Of a stretch of DNA of 64,000 nucleotides, positions 42,318-51,239 are shown one piece after another. Position numbers and translations under genes: made by a program. The stretch covers positions 99,191-163,190 of the forward strand of contig DDYF01000042.1 of NCBI GenBank assembly GCA_002347645.1, in the 5' to 3' direction. Under the pieces are notes generated by a model. The model saw nothing but the letters and a program-made list of their open reading frames with translations, was not told where the DNA came from and searched no databases. Positions within the stretch are counted from its first letter, which is position 1. Every line of letters starts with the position of its first letter. The stretch is from Thermoleophilia bacterium UBA2241 (GTDB lineage Bacteria; Actinomycetota; Thermoleophilia; UBA2241).

Positions 42318-44396
42318 GTGACCGCCAGCGGCCCGCCCCGCGAAGAGGGCTTCGCGAAGGACGCCGACAAGCAGATCCGCCGGCTGTCACTCGTCGCACT
42401 GCTCCTGTCGCGCGGCGGCCAGCCCGTCACGACGGCGCTGATCCGCGAGCGAGTCGAGGGCTACCCGCGCATGTCGGACGAGGCCTTCAAGCGACGCTTC
42501 TACGAGGACCGGGACGAGCTCGCCAAGCTCGGCATCGGCATCGTGACGAGCAAGGATCCCGAGACCGACGGCGAGATGTACAGCCTGCCGGCGAGCGCGT
42601 ACTACCTGCCGCCCGTGCAGCTCACGCGCGAGGAGCTCACGGCGCTGGCGGCGTGTCTCGCCGTGCTCGAGGAGCGGTTCGCCTACGCCCAGCCTCTCAG
42701 GCTCGCCCTCGTGAGCCTCATGCAGGGCCGCCCGGAACTCCTCGAGGACGCGGCGGCGCCGGGGCTCGCCATGCGTGCGGAGCCGAGCCCCGGCGCCGCC
42801 GTGCTGCCCAAGCTGCAGGCGGCGATCGCGGAGCGTAAGACGGTCGTCTTCCGTTACTACGCCATCGCCAACGACGAAGAGCTCGACCGCACGGTCGACC
42901 CCTACGGGCTGCAGGTCGTCGGCGACGAGTGGTACCTCATCGGCTTCTGCCACCTGCGCCGGGCCGTGCGCACCTTCCGCCTGTCGCGCATCCGCTCGCG
43001 GGTGACCCACGCGACACGGTCGCCGCACGACTTCACGCCCCCCGCCGGCTTCGATCTCGCCGCGTACCGGGACCGCCCGCCGTGGCGCCTCGGCGCCCCG
43101 AGCGGGACGGCCACCGTCCACGTCGCCCCCGACATGGCCTGGTGGGTGGAAGCGCACTACGGCCGGTGCGGCACGGTCGTCCCGCTCACCGACGGCGCCG
43201 TCCGCTTCTCGACGGCCTACTCGACCGGCACTGAGCTCGTCTCCTGGGTCCTCGGGCTCGGCGAGCACGCCACGCTCGAGGGCCCGCCGCAGCTGCGCGA
43301 CGAGCTCGTCGCGCAGCTGCGGCGACTCGACGCCCTGCTCGCCGCGCCGGCGCCCGAGATCGGCGGGGCGGCGCCGGCGCCCACGCCGCCGGCGCGACGC
43401 CGGCGCCGCCCCGCCGCCGACTGGCGCGTCGAGGTGGACCGCTTCACCCGCCTCACCGTGCTCGCGACCTACCTGCTGCGGCACTGCGACGCCGAAGGAG
43501 AGGCCCTTCTTCCCGTGGCGCGGGTGTGCGACGACCTCGACATCAGGTCACAGGACCTGCGCGCCGACGTCCGCCTGCTCAACCTCGTCAACTTCGGCGC
43601 TGACGGCGCCCTGCTCTACGCCGAGTACAAGGGTCGCGCCATGCTCGAGGTCTGGTGCGACCTCGCCAGCGAGGCCTTCGAGCGGCCGGCGCGGCTCTCG
43701 CCGCTGCAGGCAGACACCCTGCTGCTGGCCGTCGACCTGGTCGGCGGACAGCTGCCCGTCGCGTCGGGCGCGGCGCTGGCGGCGGCCGCCGAAAAGCTCC
43801 GCGCCGCCCGGGGCGCCGAGCCGCCGACCCTCATCGCCGGCGACGTCCTGCCTCCCCAGGACGACGTCTTCACGTCGGTGAGCGCCGCCATCCGCGGGCG
43901 CCGCCTCCTCGAGATCGAGTACTGGTCGGAAGGCACCGGCGCGACCACGACGCGCGTCGTCGAGCCCTACCTGATGGTCCGCAGCCGCGGCGAGTGGTAC
44001 TACGTCTGCTACTGCCGCCGGGCCGGCGGGCGGCGCGTCTTTCGTGTGGCGACGACCAAGCGCGCCACACTGTCCGGCGAGACGTTCGCGCCACGACCCG
44101 ACCTCGAGCTCGAGATCTACCGGCGCGAGGGCGTGCCGTCGTCCACGGTCTACGCGCCGCGGACCGCGACCGTCTGGTACAGCGCCCAGGTCGCGCGCTA
44201 CGTCGAGGAGCAGCAGCCCGTGGACCGGCTGCCGGACGGGTCGTGTGTGGCACGACAGCCGTACGTGGACGACCCGTGGCTCGTCCACCGCCTCCTGCGC
44301 TACGGGGGCGAGGCACGCCCCCTCGGCCCGCCGGAGGCCGCAGCGGCGCTGCACGCGACGGTGCGCCGCCTTCTGCGCCGCTACGGCGCCGCCTGA
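42318..44396 (+). CDS. Fused double-WYL transcription regulator (PafBC-like)
   Basis: 692 residues with two tandem HTH-WYL units. Unit 1 has an N-terminal winged helix (KQIRRLSLVALLLSRGGQPV), then a WYL-type core (VVFRYYAIANDEELDRTVDP, YGLQVVGDEWYLIGFCHLRR). Unit 2 has RLTVLATYLLRHCDAEGEAL and LEIEYWSEGTGATTTRVVEP. This is the fused PafB-PafC layout of some Actinobacteria, in which PafBC activates the RecA-independent DNA-damage response. The GTG start has AGGAGG about ten bases upstream. No proteasome genes are near, so a role for the adjacent metabolic genes is also possible. Confidence 0.83.
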   Translation: MTASGPPREEGFAKDADKQIRRLSLVALLLSRGGQPVTTALIRERVEGYPRMSDEAFKRRFYEDRDELAKLGIGIVTSKDPETDGEMYSLPASAYYLPPVQLTREELTALAACLAVLEERFAYAQPLRLALVSLMQGRPELLEDAAAPGLAMRAEPSPGAAVLPKLQAAIAERKTVVFRYYAIANDEELDRTVDPYGLQVVGDEWYLIGFCHLRRAVRTFRLSRIRSRVTHATRSPHDFTPPAGFDLAAYRDRPPWRLGAPSGTATVHVAPDMAWWVEAHYGRCGTVVPLTDGAVRFSTAYSTGTELVSWVLGLGEHATLEGPPQLRDELVAQLRRLDALLAAPAPEIGGAAPAPTPPARRRRRPAADWRVEVDRFTRLTVLATYLLRHCDAEGEALLPVARVCDDLDIRSQDLRADVRLLNLVNFGADGALLYAEYKGRAMLEVWCDLASEAFERPARLSPLQADTLLLAVDLVGGQLPVASGAALAAAAEKLRAARGAEPPTLIAGDVLPPQDDVFTSVSAAIRGRRLLEIEYWSEGTGATTTRVVEPYLMVRSRGEWYYVCYCRRAGGRRVFRVATTKRATLSGETFAPRPDLELEIYRREGVPSSTVYAPRTATVWYSAQVARYVEEQQPVDRLPDGSCVARQPYVDDPWLVHRLLRYGGEARPLGPPEAAAALHATVRRLLRRYGAA

Positions 44397-44408
44397 GGCC
44401 GGCGCGGC

Positions 44409-44729
44409 GTGGGCTTGTCCGTGAGCTTCGCGTTCGCCGTGGACCTCGCAGGAGCCGCCGAAGCGGTCCTCGACGTCTTCTTCCTGCTCCAGTGGCAGCT
44501 CCCCGTCCTGCCCGTGGCGTGCGTCGTCCTTGGGGTGCTCACCGCCAGGAAGGCGCACCGCAGCGTCTTCAACTGGGTCATCATCGGCGCCCTCGCCGGC
44601 CTCATCCCTGTGGTGGGACCGATCCTCATGGTGGTCGCATACCTCTGGTACCCACCGCCGACACCGACGTCGCGACCCGGCTACAACCCGCCGGGGAGCG
44701 CGGAACGGCGACCGCGCGAGCGCCGGTGA
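44409..44729 (+). CDS. Small membrane protein
   Basis: 106 residues with two or three hydrophobic segments (FFLLQWQLPVLPVACVVLGV and FNWVIIGALAGLIPVVGPIL) and a basic C-terminal tail. The family is not recognised. GTG 44409 follows the PafBC-like stop by 12 bases with GAGG upstream. It overlaps the larA-like start as GTGA and is presumably co-translated with it. The distribution of helices suggests a simple membrane hairpin. Confidence 0.65.
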   Translation: MGLSVSFAFAVDLAGAAEAVLDVFFLLQWQLPVLPVACVVLGVLTARKAHRSVFNWVIIGALAGLIPVVGPILMVVAYLWYPPPTPTSRPGYNPPGSAERRPRERR

Positions 44730-46063
44730 GCGAGCCCAGCTTGACGGTTCAAGGCAGACCGGGCGCAGGGCGCGCCGACGCATGGGTCTTCTGCGGCGCG
44801 CGCCGCCTGCGCGTCCCGGAGGCCGACGCGTTCGAGCCGCCCGCGGACCCGGCACCAGCCGGAGATCCCGACGCCGTCGTGGCTCGAGCGCTCGCCGCGC
44901 CGCTTGGGTCGCCGCGGCTGGGCGAACTGGCGCGGCGGGCGCGCGCTGTCCGGGGCCGCGGAGAGATCGTGATCGCCGTACCCGACGCCTCGCGCGCCTG
45001 CCCGACGACGCTCCTGCTCCCCCGACTCCTCGGCGAGCTGAACGCGGCGGGCGTACCCGACGACGACATCGCGGTCGCGATCGGCTGCGGCCTGCATGCC
45101 ACAACGTCGGGCGCCGAGCGGCGCACGCTGCTCGGCGCCCAGATGGCAGTCCGTGTCGGCGCGTTCGACGCCCAGGGGATCGAGGGCCCCGTCACTCACC
45201 TGGGCACGACCCCGGCGGGCGCTCCGGCCTCGATCCACCGGCGGGTCGCCGACGCCGCGCTCGTCGTCGCGGTCGGCGTCGTCGAGCCGCACCTGTACGC
45301 CGGATTCTCCGGCGGCGTGAAGGCGGTCGCCATCGGCTGCGCCGGCGAAGCCACCATCGCGTGGACCCACCGCCCGGCGTTCATCGGCGCGGCCGGCGTC
45401 GAGCTGGGCAGGCTCGACGGCAACCCCTTCCAGAAGACCCTGCGTGAGATCGCCGCTCTCACGCCCCTGCGCTTCGCCGTCAACGCTGTGGTGGACGCGG
45501 CGGGCCGACCGGGCGGCGTCCTCGCCGGCGACGCCGTCCGCGTGCAGGCCTCACTGGCGGCCGCGAACCACGCAGCCTGGCTGCGCCAGGTCGACGGCCC
45601 CTACGACCTGGTCTTCGCCGGCGTCCCGGAGCCCAAGAGCGCCAACCTCTACCAGGCCACCCGGGCTGCGACGTACATCGCTCTGCAGGCATCGCCGGCG
45701 ATCGCCGTCGGCGGCGTCATCGCGCTGTGCGCGGACCTGCCCGACGGCACCGGCGAGGGGCCCGGCGAGCGCAACTTCGCCGCGCTGCTCGCCGGCGCCT
45801 CGTCGCCGGCAGCGCTCGTCGTGCGCGGGCTGCGCGAGCCGCTCGGCCCCGGAGGCCAGCGCGCCTTCGTGGTCGCGCGCACCCTGGAGCGCTTCCGCAT
45901 CGCCGTCGTGGGCGCGGCCGGCCGGCGAGCGCCGGTCGCCATGGGCATCGAGAGCTACGCGACGGTGGCGGACGCGCGCGCGGCGGCCGAGGCTCGCCTC
46001 GGCCGCCGCGCGCGCGTCCTGGCCGTCGCCGACGCCCTCTCTACCGTCGTCCGGCAAGCCTGA
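44726..46063 (+). CDS. larA: LarA-family nickel-pincer racemase/epimerase
   Basis: 445 residues. LarA enzymes use a nickel-pincer nucleotide bound to a lysine to racemise 2-hydroxy acids such as lactate. The ligand and catalytic positions are visible: H124 (GCGLHATTS), H189 in VVEPHLYAGFSGG, K199 in GGVKA which carries the cofactor, and H215 in TIAWTHR. The usual DHTRP region is replaced by PDASRACP, so the substrate may not be lactate. GTG 44726 overlaps the membrane-protein gene as GTGA. LarE for the cofactor lies at 30.7 kb. Confidence 0.83.
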   Translation: MSEPSLTVQGRPGAGRADAWVFCGARRLRVPEADAFEPPADPAPAGDPDAVVARALAAPLGSPRLGELARRARAVRGRGEIVIAVPDASRACPTTLLLPRLLGELNAAGVPDDDIAVAIGCGLHATTSGAERRTLLGAQMAVRVGAFDAQGIEGPVTHLGTTPAGAPASIHRRVADAALVVAVGVVEPHLYAGFSGGVKAVAIGCAGEATIAWTHRPAFIGAAGVELGRLDGNPFQKTLREIAALTPLRFAVNAVVDAAGRPGGVLAGDAVRVQASLAAANHAAWLRQVDGPYDLVFAGVPEPKSANLYQATRAATYIALQASPAIAVGGVIALCADLPDGTGEGPGERNFAALLAGASSPAALVVRGLREPLGPGGQRAFVVARTLERFRIAVVGAAGRRAPVAMGIESYATVADARAAAEARLGRRARVLAVADALSTVVRQA

Positions 46064-46132
46064 CCGCGCCGCGCGCTTCAGGCGGCCGCGGGCTCACCCC
46101 GGCCCTGCGACGCCCTCGCGCCCTGCTGCGGC

Positions 46133-48895
46133 CTACGGCAGTCGCACCACGACGGCGGCGCAGTCGTCGACCAGGACGCCGCCGGCGTAGCCGCGCACCG
46201 TCTCGAGCAGCCGCTCCGACAACTCCTGCGCGCTCAGGCCCAACGCCCCCCGGATGGCTTCGAGCAGGCGCGCCTCGCCGAACATCACCCGGTCCTGGCG
46301 CGCCTCGATCAGCCCGTCGGTGTACATGACGACGCAGGAGTCCTCCGGCAGCACCACGCGGTGCGTCGGGTAGACGGCGCCGCGGAACACGCCGACCGGC
46401 ACGCCGCCCTCCCAGGGCAGCGGAAACTCGGTGCGGCCGCTCAACGCCGTCGGCCGCGGGTGGCCGGCGACCGCGTACTCGATCATGTGGCGGGCGACGT
46501 CGAGGTAGGCGACCACGAGGGTGATGAACGGCTGCCCCGGCAACTGGTTGAGCACCGTGGCGTTGAGCCGTGAGAGCGCCTGCCCCGGCGGCTCCTCCTG
46601 CGCGTAGGCGCGCAGCATGTAGCGCACCACCGCGGACTCCGCCGCCGCCGCGAGGCCCTTGCCGCAGACGTCCCCGACGACCACCATCAAGCGGTTCGGC
46701 CCCAGGCTGACGAGGTCGTAGAAGTCGCCGCCGACGCGCGCCGACTCGGTCGCGGCCCGGTAGCAGACGCCGACGTCGAGGCCGGGGATCGGCGGCGGCT
46801 GCATCAACAGGGCCTGCTGGAAGGTCTCGGCGATGACGTGCTCGCGCTGGTACACCGTGGCGTTGTGCAGGCTCGCGCCGAGCTGAGCGGCGAGGGTCGC
46901 GGCGAGCAGACGGTCGTCGTCGCCGAACGTCCCTTCCAGCTTGTCGAGCATCACCAGCGCCGCGACGTGCTGCGGGGTCTCGCTCTCGATCGGGACGACG
47001 AGCAGGCCGTCCGACTGGTCGACACGCGGCGCGACGTCCCCCGTCGGGGCGAGCAGGCTGTCCGGCGCCGGCGTGAGCACGGGGCGACAGCGCTCCAGCA
47101 CCTCGCCTGCCAGGGCGACCGGGACCAGCGGGCCCCACGTCAGGGCGTCGGGCGAGGCAGCGCTCGCCACTGGCCCGCGCCGCGACCCGTCACCGTCGTC
47201 CCCCTGGTCGCGGTGCGCCTCCACGCCGTTCACACCGTCGCCGCCCCGATCCCCTTCCCACGGCGGCGGGGTCGCCGCGGCGAGCGCCTGGACGACGAGT
47301 TGGTCGCCCTGCCCTCCCACCGCGGCCGCGACGCGCACTCCAAGCAGCTCGACGGCGACGCTCACCGCCTCGTCGAGGATCTCCTGCGAGTCCGCGATCT
47401 CGAGCTTGCGGTTCACGTCGAGGGCGAAGCCCTGCAGGTGCTGAAGCTGGCCGGCCAGTCGGTCGAGTCGGTCGGCGGTCCGACGCTTCTCGTCGTACAG
47501 GCGCGCCTTGTCCAGGGCGAGGGCCGCGAAGCGGCAGATCGCGTTGGCCAGCTGGATCTGCTCGGCGCTGAGGCTGCGTGCCTCCCGGTTGTCGAACACC
47601 TCCACGAGGCCGATGACCCTGTCGCGGATGCGCAGCGGCACGCTGAGCTGCGTCCTGTGGCCGTAGCGCCGGAAGAGCTGCGCCTCGACCTCGCTCAGGC
47701 GCGGGTCGTCGGGGGAGTTGACGAGGACGGGCCGCCGGGTCGAGATCGCCAGCGCACTCGACGCGAACTCCTCCAGCGGGAACACCCGGCCGACGGTCAC
47801 GTCTTCGTCGAAGCGCCAGTCCTCGTAGCTGACCAGCAGACGCAGCGACCCGTCGTCGGTGTCGACCTCGTAGACGTCGCAGGCCTCCATGCCGAGCGCG
47901 TCGAGGAGGCGCGCGACGATCGCCTCCAGCACCTCGTTCATGTCGATGCTCTGGGCGAAGTCGAGACTGGAGTCGCGCACCAGTTCGAGGTCGTGACGGC
48001 GCTCGCGCGCCTCGATCATCAGGCGCACGTTCTCGATCGCCACACCCACGTACTTCGCCGAACTCTCCACGAAGTCGATCTGCTCGTCGGTGAACTCGCC
48101 GCTCGCCCGCGACCGGTTCAGGACGATCGCCCCCACGTCGCGATCGGGGGCCTGCACCGGGACGAGCAGCACGCGCTCGAGGCGGAGGTACGGCGCGAGC
48201 AGGGCCAGGCCCGACTGGCCCGGGCTCACCTCCCGGACGACGGCCCTGCCGGCGTCGAGCGCCTCGTCGACGAGCGTCAGCGCACCGCGTTCCCCGCGCA
48301 CCTCGTCGGCGTCGACCCCGAGGCCGAAGCCGGCACAACCCCGCCACGCGCGGTCCTCGAGAACGAGCAGCGCGCCCGCCGTGGCGCCGACCTGCTCGCC
48401 CATCCGTTCGACGCTGTACTGCAGGAGGTCCTCCAGATCGGTACGGGTGCGGCCGGCGCGCACGATGTCGGCACTCGCTTCGGCCAGTTGCGCGCGCGTG
48501 CTCGCGTAGCTCGAGAGGGCCGTCAGGCGCTCGATGAGGTAGGCGAGGACCACCAGACCGCAGGCCGCGAGGAACTGGTACGAGAGCGCGAGCAGGCGCT
48601 GCGCATCGAGGTCGTTCTCGAGGACCATGACGGCACCGTTCAGCAAGATGGCGGCCGCGGCGGCCACACCGACGACGCGCTCCCGCGTCGCCATCGCGAG
48701 CACGGTGAGCGGGATGAAGTAGAGCCCCCACAGGTACCGTTCGGTGGCCCGCAGATCGAGGACGAAGATGCCGACGATCGCCAAGGCGGCGGCGATCGTC
48801 AGGATCGTGTCGTGGCGGCGCAGCAACTCCGCCGCGCGGACAAGGCGAGGATGCCGGCGCTGCGGGACTGCGTAGTCTGGCCGCGGCTTGACCAT
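46133..48895 (-). CDS. Membrane GAF-SpoIIE (PP2C) phosphatase
   Basis: 920 residues. About four membrane helices (residues 35-125) are followed by three GAF-like sensor modules, a poorly conserved segment rich in Gly and Asp, and a C-terminal SpoIIE/PP2C domain (RVGGDFYDLVSLGPNRLMVV, VGDVCGKGLAAAAESAVVRY, YTDGLIEARQD, DDCAAVVVRLP). The metal-binding aspartates are intact. It should dephosphorylate STAS antagonists such as those at 3.1 and 3.9 kb in response to a signal sensed by GAF or membrane segments. ATG 48895 has AGGAGG five bases upstream. It is convergent with larA. Confidence 0.9.
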   Translation of the reverse strand: MVKPRPDYAVPQRRHPRLVRAAELLRRHDTILTIAAALAIVGIFVLDLRATERYLWGLYFIPLTVLAMATRERVVGVAAAAAILLNGAVMVLENDLDAQRLLALSYQFLAACGLVVLAYLIERLTALSSYASTRAQLAEASADIVRAGRTRTDLEDLLQYSVERMGEQVGATAGALLVLEDRAWRGCAGFGLGVDADEVRGERGALTLVDEALDAGRAVVREVSPGQSGLALLAPYLRLERVLLVPVQAPDRDVGAIVLNRSRASGEFTDEQIDFVESSAKYVGVAIENVRLMIEARERRHDLELVRDSSLDFAQSIDMNEVLEAIVARLLDALGMEACDVYEVDTDDGSLRLLVSYEDWRFDEDVTVGRVFPLEEFASSALAISTRRPVLVNSPDDPRLSEVEAQLFRRYGHRTQLSVPLRIRDRVIGLVEVFDNREARSLSAEQIQLANAICRFAALALDKARLYDEKRRTADRLDRLAGQLQHLQGFALDVNRKLEIADSQEILDEAVSVAVELLGVRVAAAVGGQGDQLVVQALAAATPPPWEGDRGGDGVNGVEAHRDQGDDGDGSRRGPVASAASPDALTWGPLVPVALAGEVLERCRPVLTPAPDSLLAPTGDVAPRVDQSDGLLVVPIESETPQHVAALVMLDKLEGTFGDDDRLLAATLAAQLGASLHNATVYQREHVIAETFQQALLMQPPPIPGLDVGVCYRAATESARVGGDFYDLVSLGPNRLMVVVGDVCGKGLAAAAESAVVRYMLRAYAQEEPPGQALSRLNATVLNQLPGQPFITLVVAYLDVARHMIEYAVAGHPRPTALSGRTEFPLPWEGGVPVGVFRGAVYPTHRVVLPEDSCVVMYTDGLIEARQDRVMFGEARLLEAIRGALGLSAQELSERLLETVRGYAGGVLVDDCAAVVVRLP

Positions 48896-49056
48896 CGCCA
48901 CCTCCTGCCTCGCCGGCCCCTCTGGCGGCGCGGCGAAGCATCATGCTACTACCGGCTCCGGAGCGTCACAAGACGCCGAGGCGCTTGGGCGGTACCGGGC
49001 CGCGAGACGCCTCCGGACCCAGTCGAAGGTGCGCCGGCGAGGGGCGCGGGCCCCTC

Positions 49057-49536
49057 CTACGAGCGGCGACGCGTGCCGAAGGCGACCGCCGCCACGAGCG
49101 CGAAGGCGACGCCGAACGCGGCGCCGATCGCGGCGGCACCCGTCGGCTTGAGGAGGACCTTGACCCCCTCGCCGATGTCGGCGTTGCGCGCCGCGAGCAG
49201 GCCGACGAAACCGCGGTGCATGGTCACGCGCGGGGCAGCCACCAGCAGCGCCCCGCCAAGGTCGACGTCGACGTCACCGGCCGCCAGCAGCCACTGGGCT
49301 CCCGCCTGTTTGACCGTCGCATCGCCGGCGGCCGCCACCGCCGTGGCGTAGCCCTGTGTCACGGACGCGTCGCCGCCCGCCATCACCGCGCCGGTCATCC
49401 CCTGCTTGACGTTCGCCGACGCCCTGCTGGCCACCACCCCGACGACGCCGCGCTGCACGGCGACGCTGGCACCGCGCGCGACCCCGACCAGCCCGCTCCG
49501 GACGGCCTGCTCCCCCCGTACGTCCTCTGGATCCAC
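49057..49536 (-). CDS. Repeat-rich beta-solenoid-like protein with C-terminal membrane anchor
   Basis: 159 residues. About six or seven degenerate repeats of 15-17 residues (for example ASANVKQGMTGAVMAGG, DASVTQGYATAVAAAG, DATVKQAGAQWLLAAG, NADIGEGVKVLLKPTG) alternate small residues with V, T and Q, the pattern of a beta-solenoid similar in style to bactofilin cores. The protein ends with one hydrophobic helix (GAAFGVAFALVAAVAFG) and a basic tail. The family is not recognised. GTG 49536 has AAAGGAG five bases upstream. A scaffold on the membrane face is a guess from the architecture. Confidence 0.7.
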   Translation of the reverse strand: MDPEDVRGEQAVRSGLVGVARGASVAVQRGVVGVVASRASANVKQGMTGAVMAGGDASVTQGYATAVAAAGDATVKQAGAQWLLAAGDVDVDLGGALLVAAPRVTMHRGFVGLLAARNADIGEGVKVLLKPTGAAAIGAAFGVAFALVAAVAFGTRRRS

Positions 49537-49589
49537 ACTCGCTCCTTTCGCTTGGGCGGCGCGCCGCCGACGCGGCGCGCCGCCCCATC

Positions 49590-51044
49590 CTATGTCCGCA
49601 GGTCGCGCTCGGCCGCGGCGACGATGCGCGCGAGCTCGTCCGCCTTGTCCCGGGCGAGCGGCTCGGGCTCGTAGTCGCGCCAGATCTCCAGCGCGCGCTC
49701 CCGCGCCACCTCGAGCGCCTCGCGGTACGTGCCGTCCGGGCCGAACTCGTGGGTGATGCCGCGCACGACGGCCTCGCGCATATGGGTACGCGTGTGGCGG
49801 TGGCCGAGGTAGTGGCCGCCCGGGCCGACGTCGGCGATGACGTCCACGGCGAGCGACTCGTCGTCGAAGCCGACGTCCTCTACCACGAAGCGCGCGCGGT
49901 GATAGATGTCGTCGCCGAGGAGAAGGTGCGGCGCCGAGAACGTCGTGTAGGTGCCGAGCAGGCCGATGCTCGGCATGAGGTCGGCGCCGATCGTCGCGGC
50001 CTCGACCAGCGAGACCGCCTCCTCGACGCCGCCCTGCCACGTCCCCGGCTCGGTCGCGTCGGTCCCGCACGCCGTGCCTTCGGCCGGGACGCCCCAGTGA
50101 TGTGGAAGCTCCGCCGTCAGCGCCCCGCCGCGGTGATCGCGCGGGAAGCTCAGGAAGTCGCCGGTGCGCGGGTCGACGTAGCTCGGGATGTACGAGTGGA
50201 TCACGGGCGCGCCCGGGGCGACCAGCTCGAGCAGCACGGTCGCGCTGACCAGCTCGGCGGCCGCCATGGCGAAGGCGCCGGCCTTCGTCGCCGGGGCCGT
50301 CGTCCCCAGCGTCGGCATGGTGACGAAGCAGACCGGCACCCCGGCCTCGGCGAACACCATGGCCGCCTCGATGCCGTCGGTGTCCTGGACGAGCGGCGAG
50401 ATGGTCCCCACGAGGTCGCTCATCACGGGACGCCTGCGCAGCTCCTCCGCGCCGCCGGCCACGACCGTGGCCATCTCGACGGCGTAGCGCGCCTGGCGTT
50501 CACCCTGCACCATGCCCTGAAGATGCTTCACCGTGTTGCGGAAGCCGGCGTCGACTTCGTGCAGTTGCGACGTCTCCCCGTAGTCGCCTGCGCTCACGGT
50601 CGGCCACCAGAAGGCGAGGCTGCCCAGGTAGTCGAGCATGCGCGTGACCGCGGCGACGTCGGCCTTGGTGGAGCGCCGCCGCTCGCCGCTGACGGGGTCG
50701 ATGATCTGCGGGCCGCACCCGTCGCTCGTGCAGTAGGTCGCCCCGTCGCCCACCGCGATCTCGCACGACGGGTCGCGAGCGCCCAGCGTGAACCTCCTGG
50801 GCGCACGGGCCATGGCCTCGAGGACGAGGTCGGGCGGGAAGCGGGCGACGTGCGTTTCGGGGTGGACGACGACACCGTGCTCGCCGAGGACCCGAAGCGC
50901 TCTGTCGGAGGGGAAGCGGACGCCGACGCGCTCCAGCACGTCGAGCGTCGCCTGCTTCAGCACATCGAGTCGCGTCGAGCTGTGGAAGGCGCGCGGGAAC
51001 GCCGGGCGCAGGGGCGCGAGAGGCTGACGTTCGAGTCGTGTCAC
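49590..51044 (-). CDS. MttB-family methyltransferase, diverged copy 3
   Basis: 484 residues of the MttB superfamily: LKQATLDVLERVGVRFPSDR, LGARDPSCEIAVGDGATYCT, SDGCGPQIIDPVSGERRRST, SPLVQDTDGIEAAMVFAEAG, and YLGHRHTRTHMREAVVRGI at the C-terminus. It is much less similar to copies 1 and 2 than they are to each other. There is no in-frame amber codon, so pyrrolysine is not used. GTG 51044 has GAGGGAG upstream. It lies alone on the minus strand beside the solenoid-like gene, without a corrinoid protein. Confidence 0.83.
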   Translation of the reverse strand: MTRLERQPLAPLRPAFPRAFHSSTRLDVLKQATLDVLERVGVRFPSDRALRVLGEHGVVVHPETHVARFPPDLVLEAMARAPRRFTLGARDPSCEIAVGDGATYCTSDGCGPQIIDPVSGERRRSTKADVAAVTRMLDYLGSLAFWWPTVSAGDYGETSQLHEVDAGFRNTVKHLQGMVQGERQARYAVEMATVVAGGAEELRRRPVMSDLVGTISPLVQDTDGIEAAMVFAEAGVPVCFVTMPTLGTTAPATKAGAFAMAAAELVSATVLLELVAPGAPVIHSYIPSYVDPRTGDFLSFPRDHRGGALTAELPHHWGVPAEGTACGTDATEPGTWQGGVEEAVSLVEAATIGADLMPSIGLLGTYTTFSAPHLLLGDDIYHRARFVVEDVGFDDESLAVDVIADVGPGGHYLGHRHTRTHMREAVVRGITHEFGPDGTYREALEVARERALEIWRDYEPEPLARDKADELARIVAAAERDLRT

Positions 51045-51239
51045 GACGGGTCTCCCTCGTTCGGGCACGCCCATTCATACCAGACGACGAGCGGCCGCGG
51101 CCAGATGGGCATTCTTCGCAGCCGCGGCCGCCTCAGCCTGTGCGAAGTTCACGTCGTCCGGGCGTCTTCGCGGCGCCGGCCTGCCGCGAGCGAGCGCCGG
51201 CGCAAGGGCGGCGGGCCTGCCTGCCCGCCGCACGCCCGC

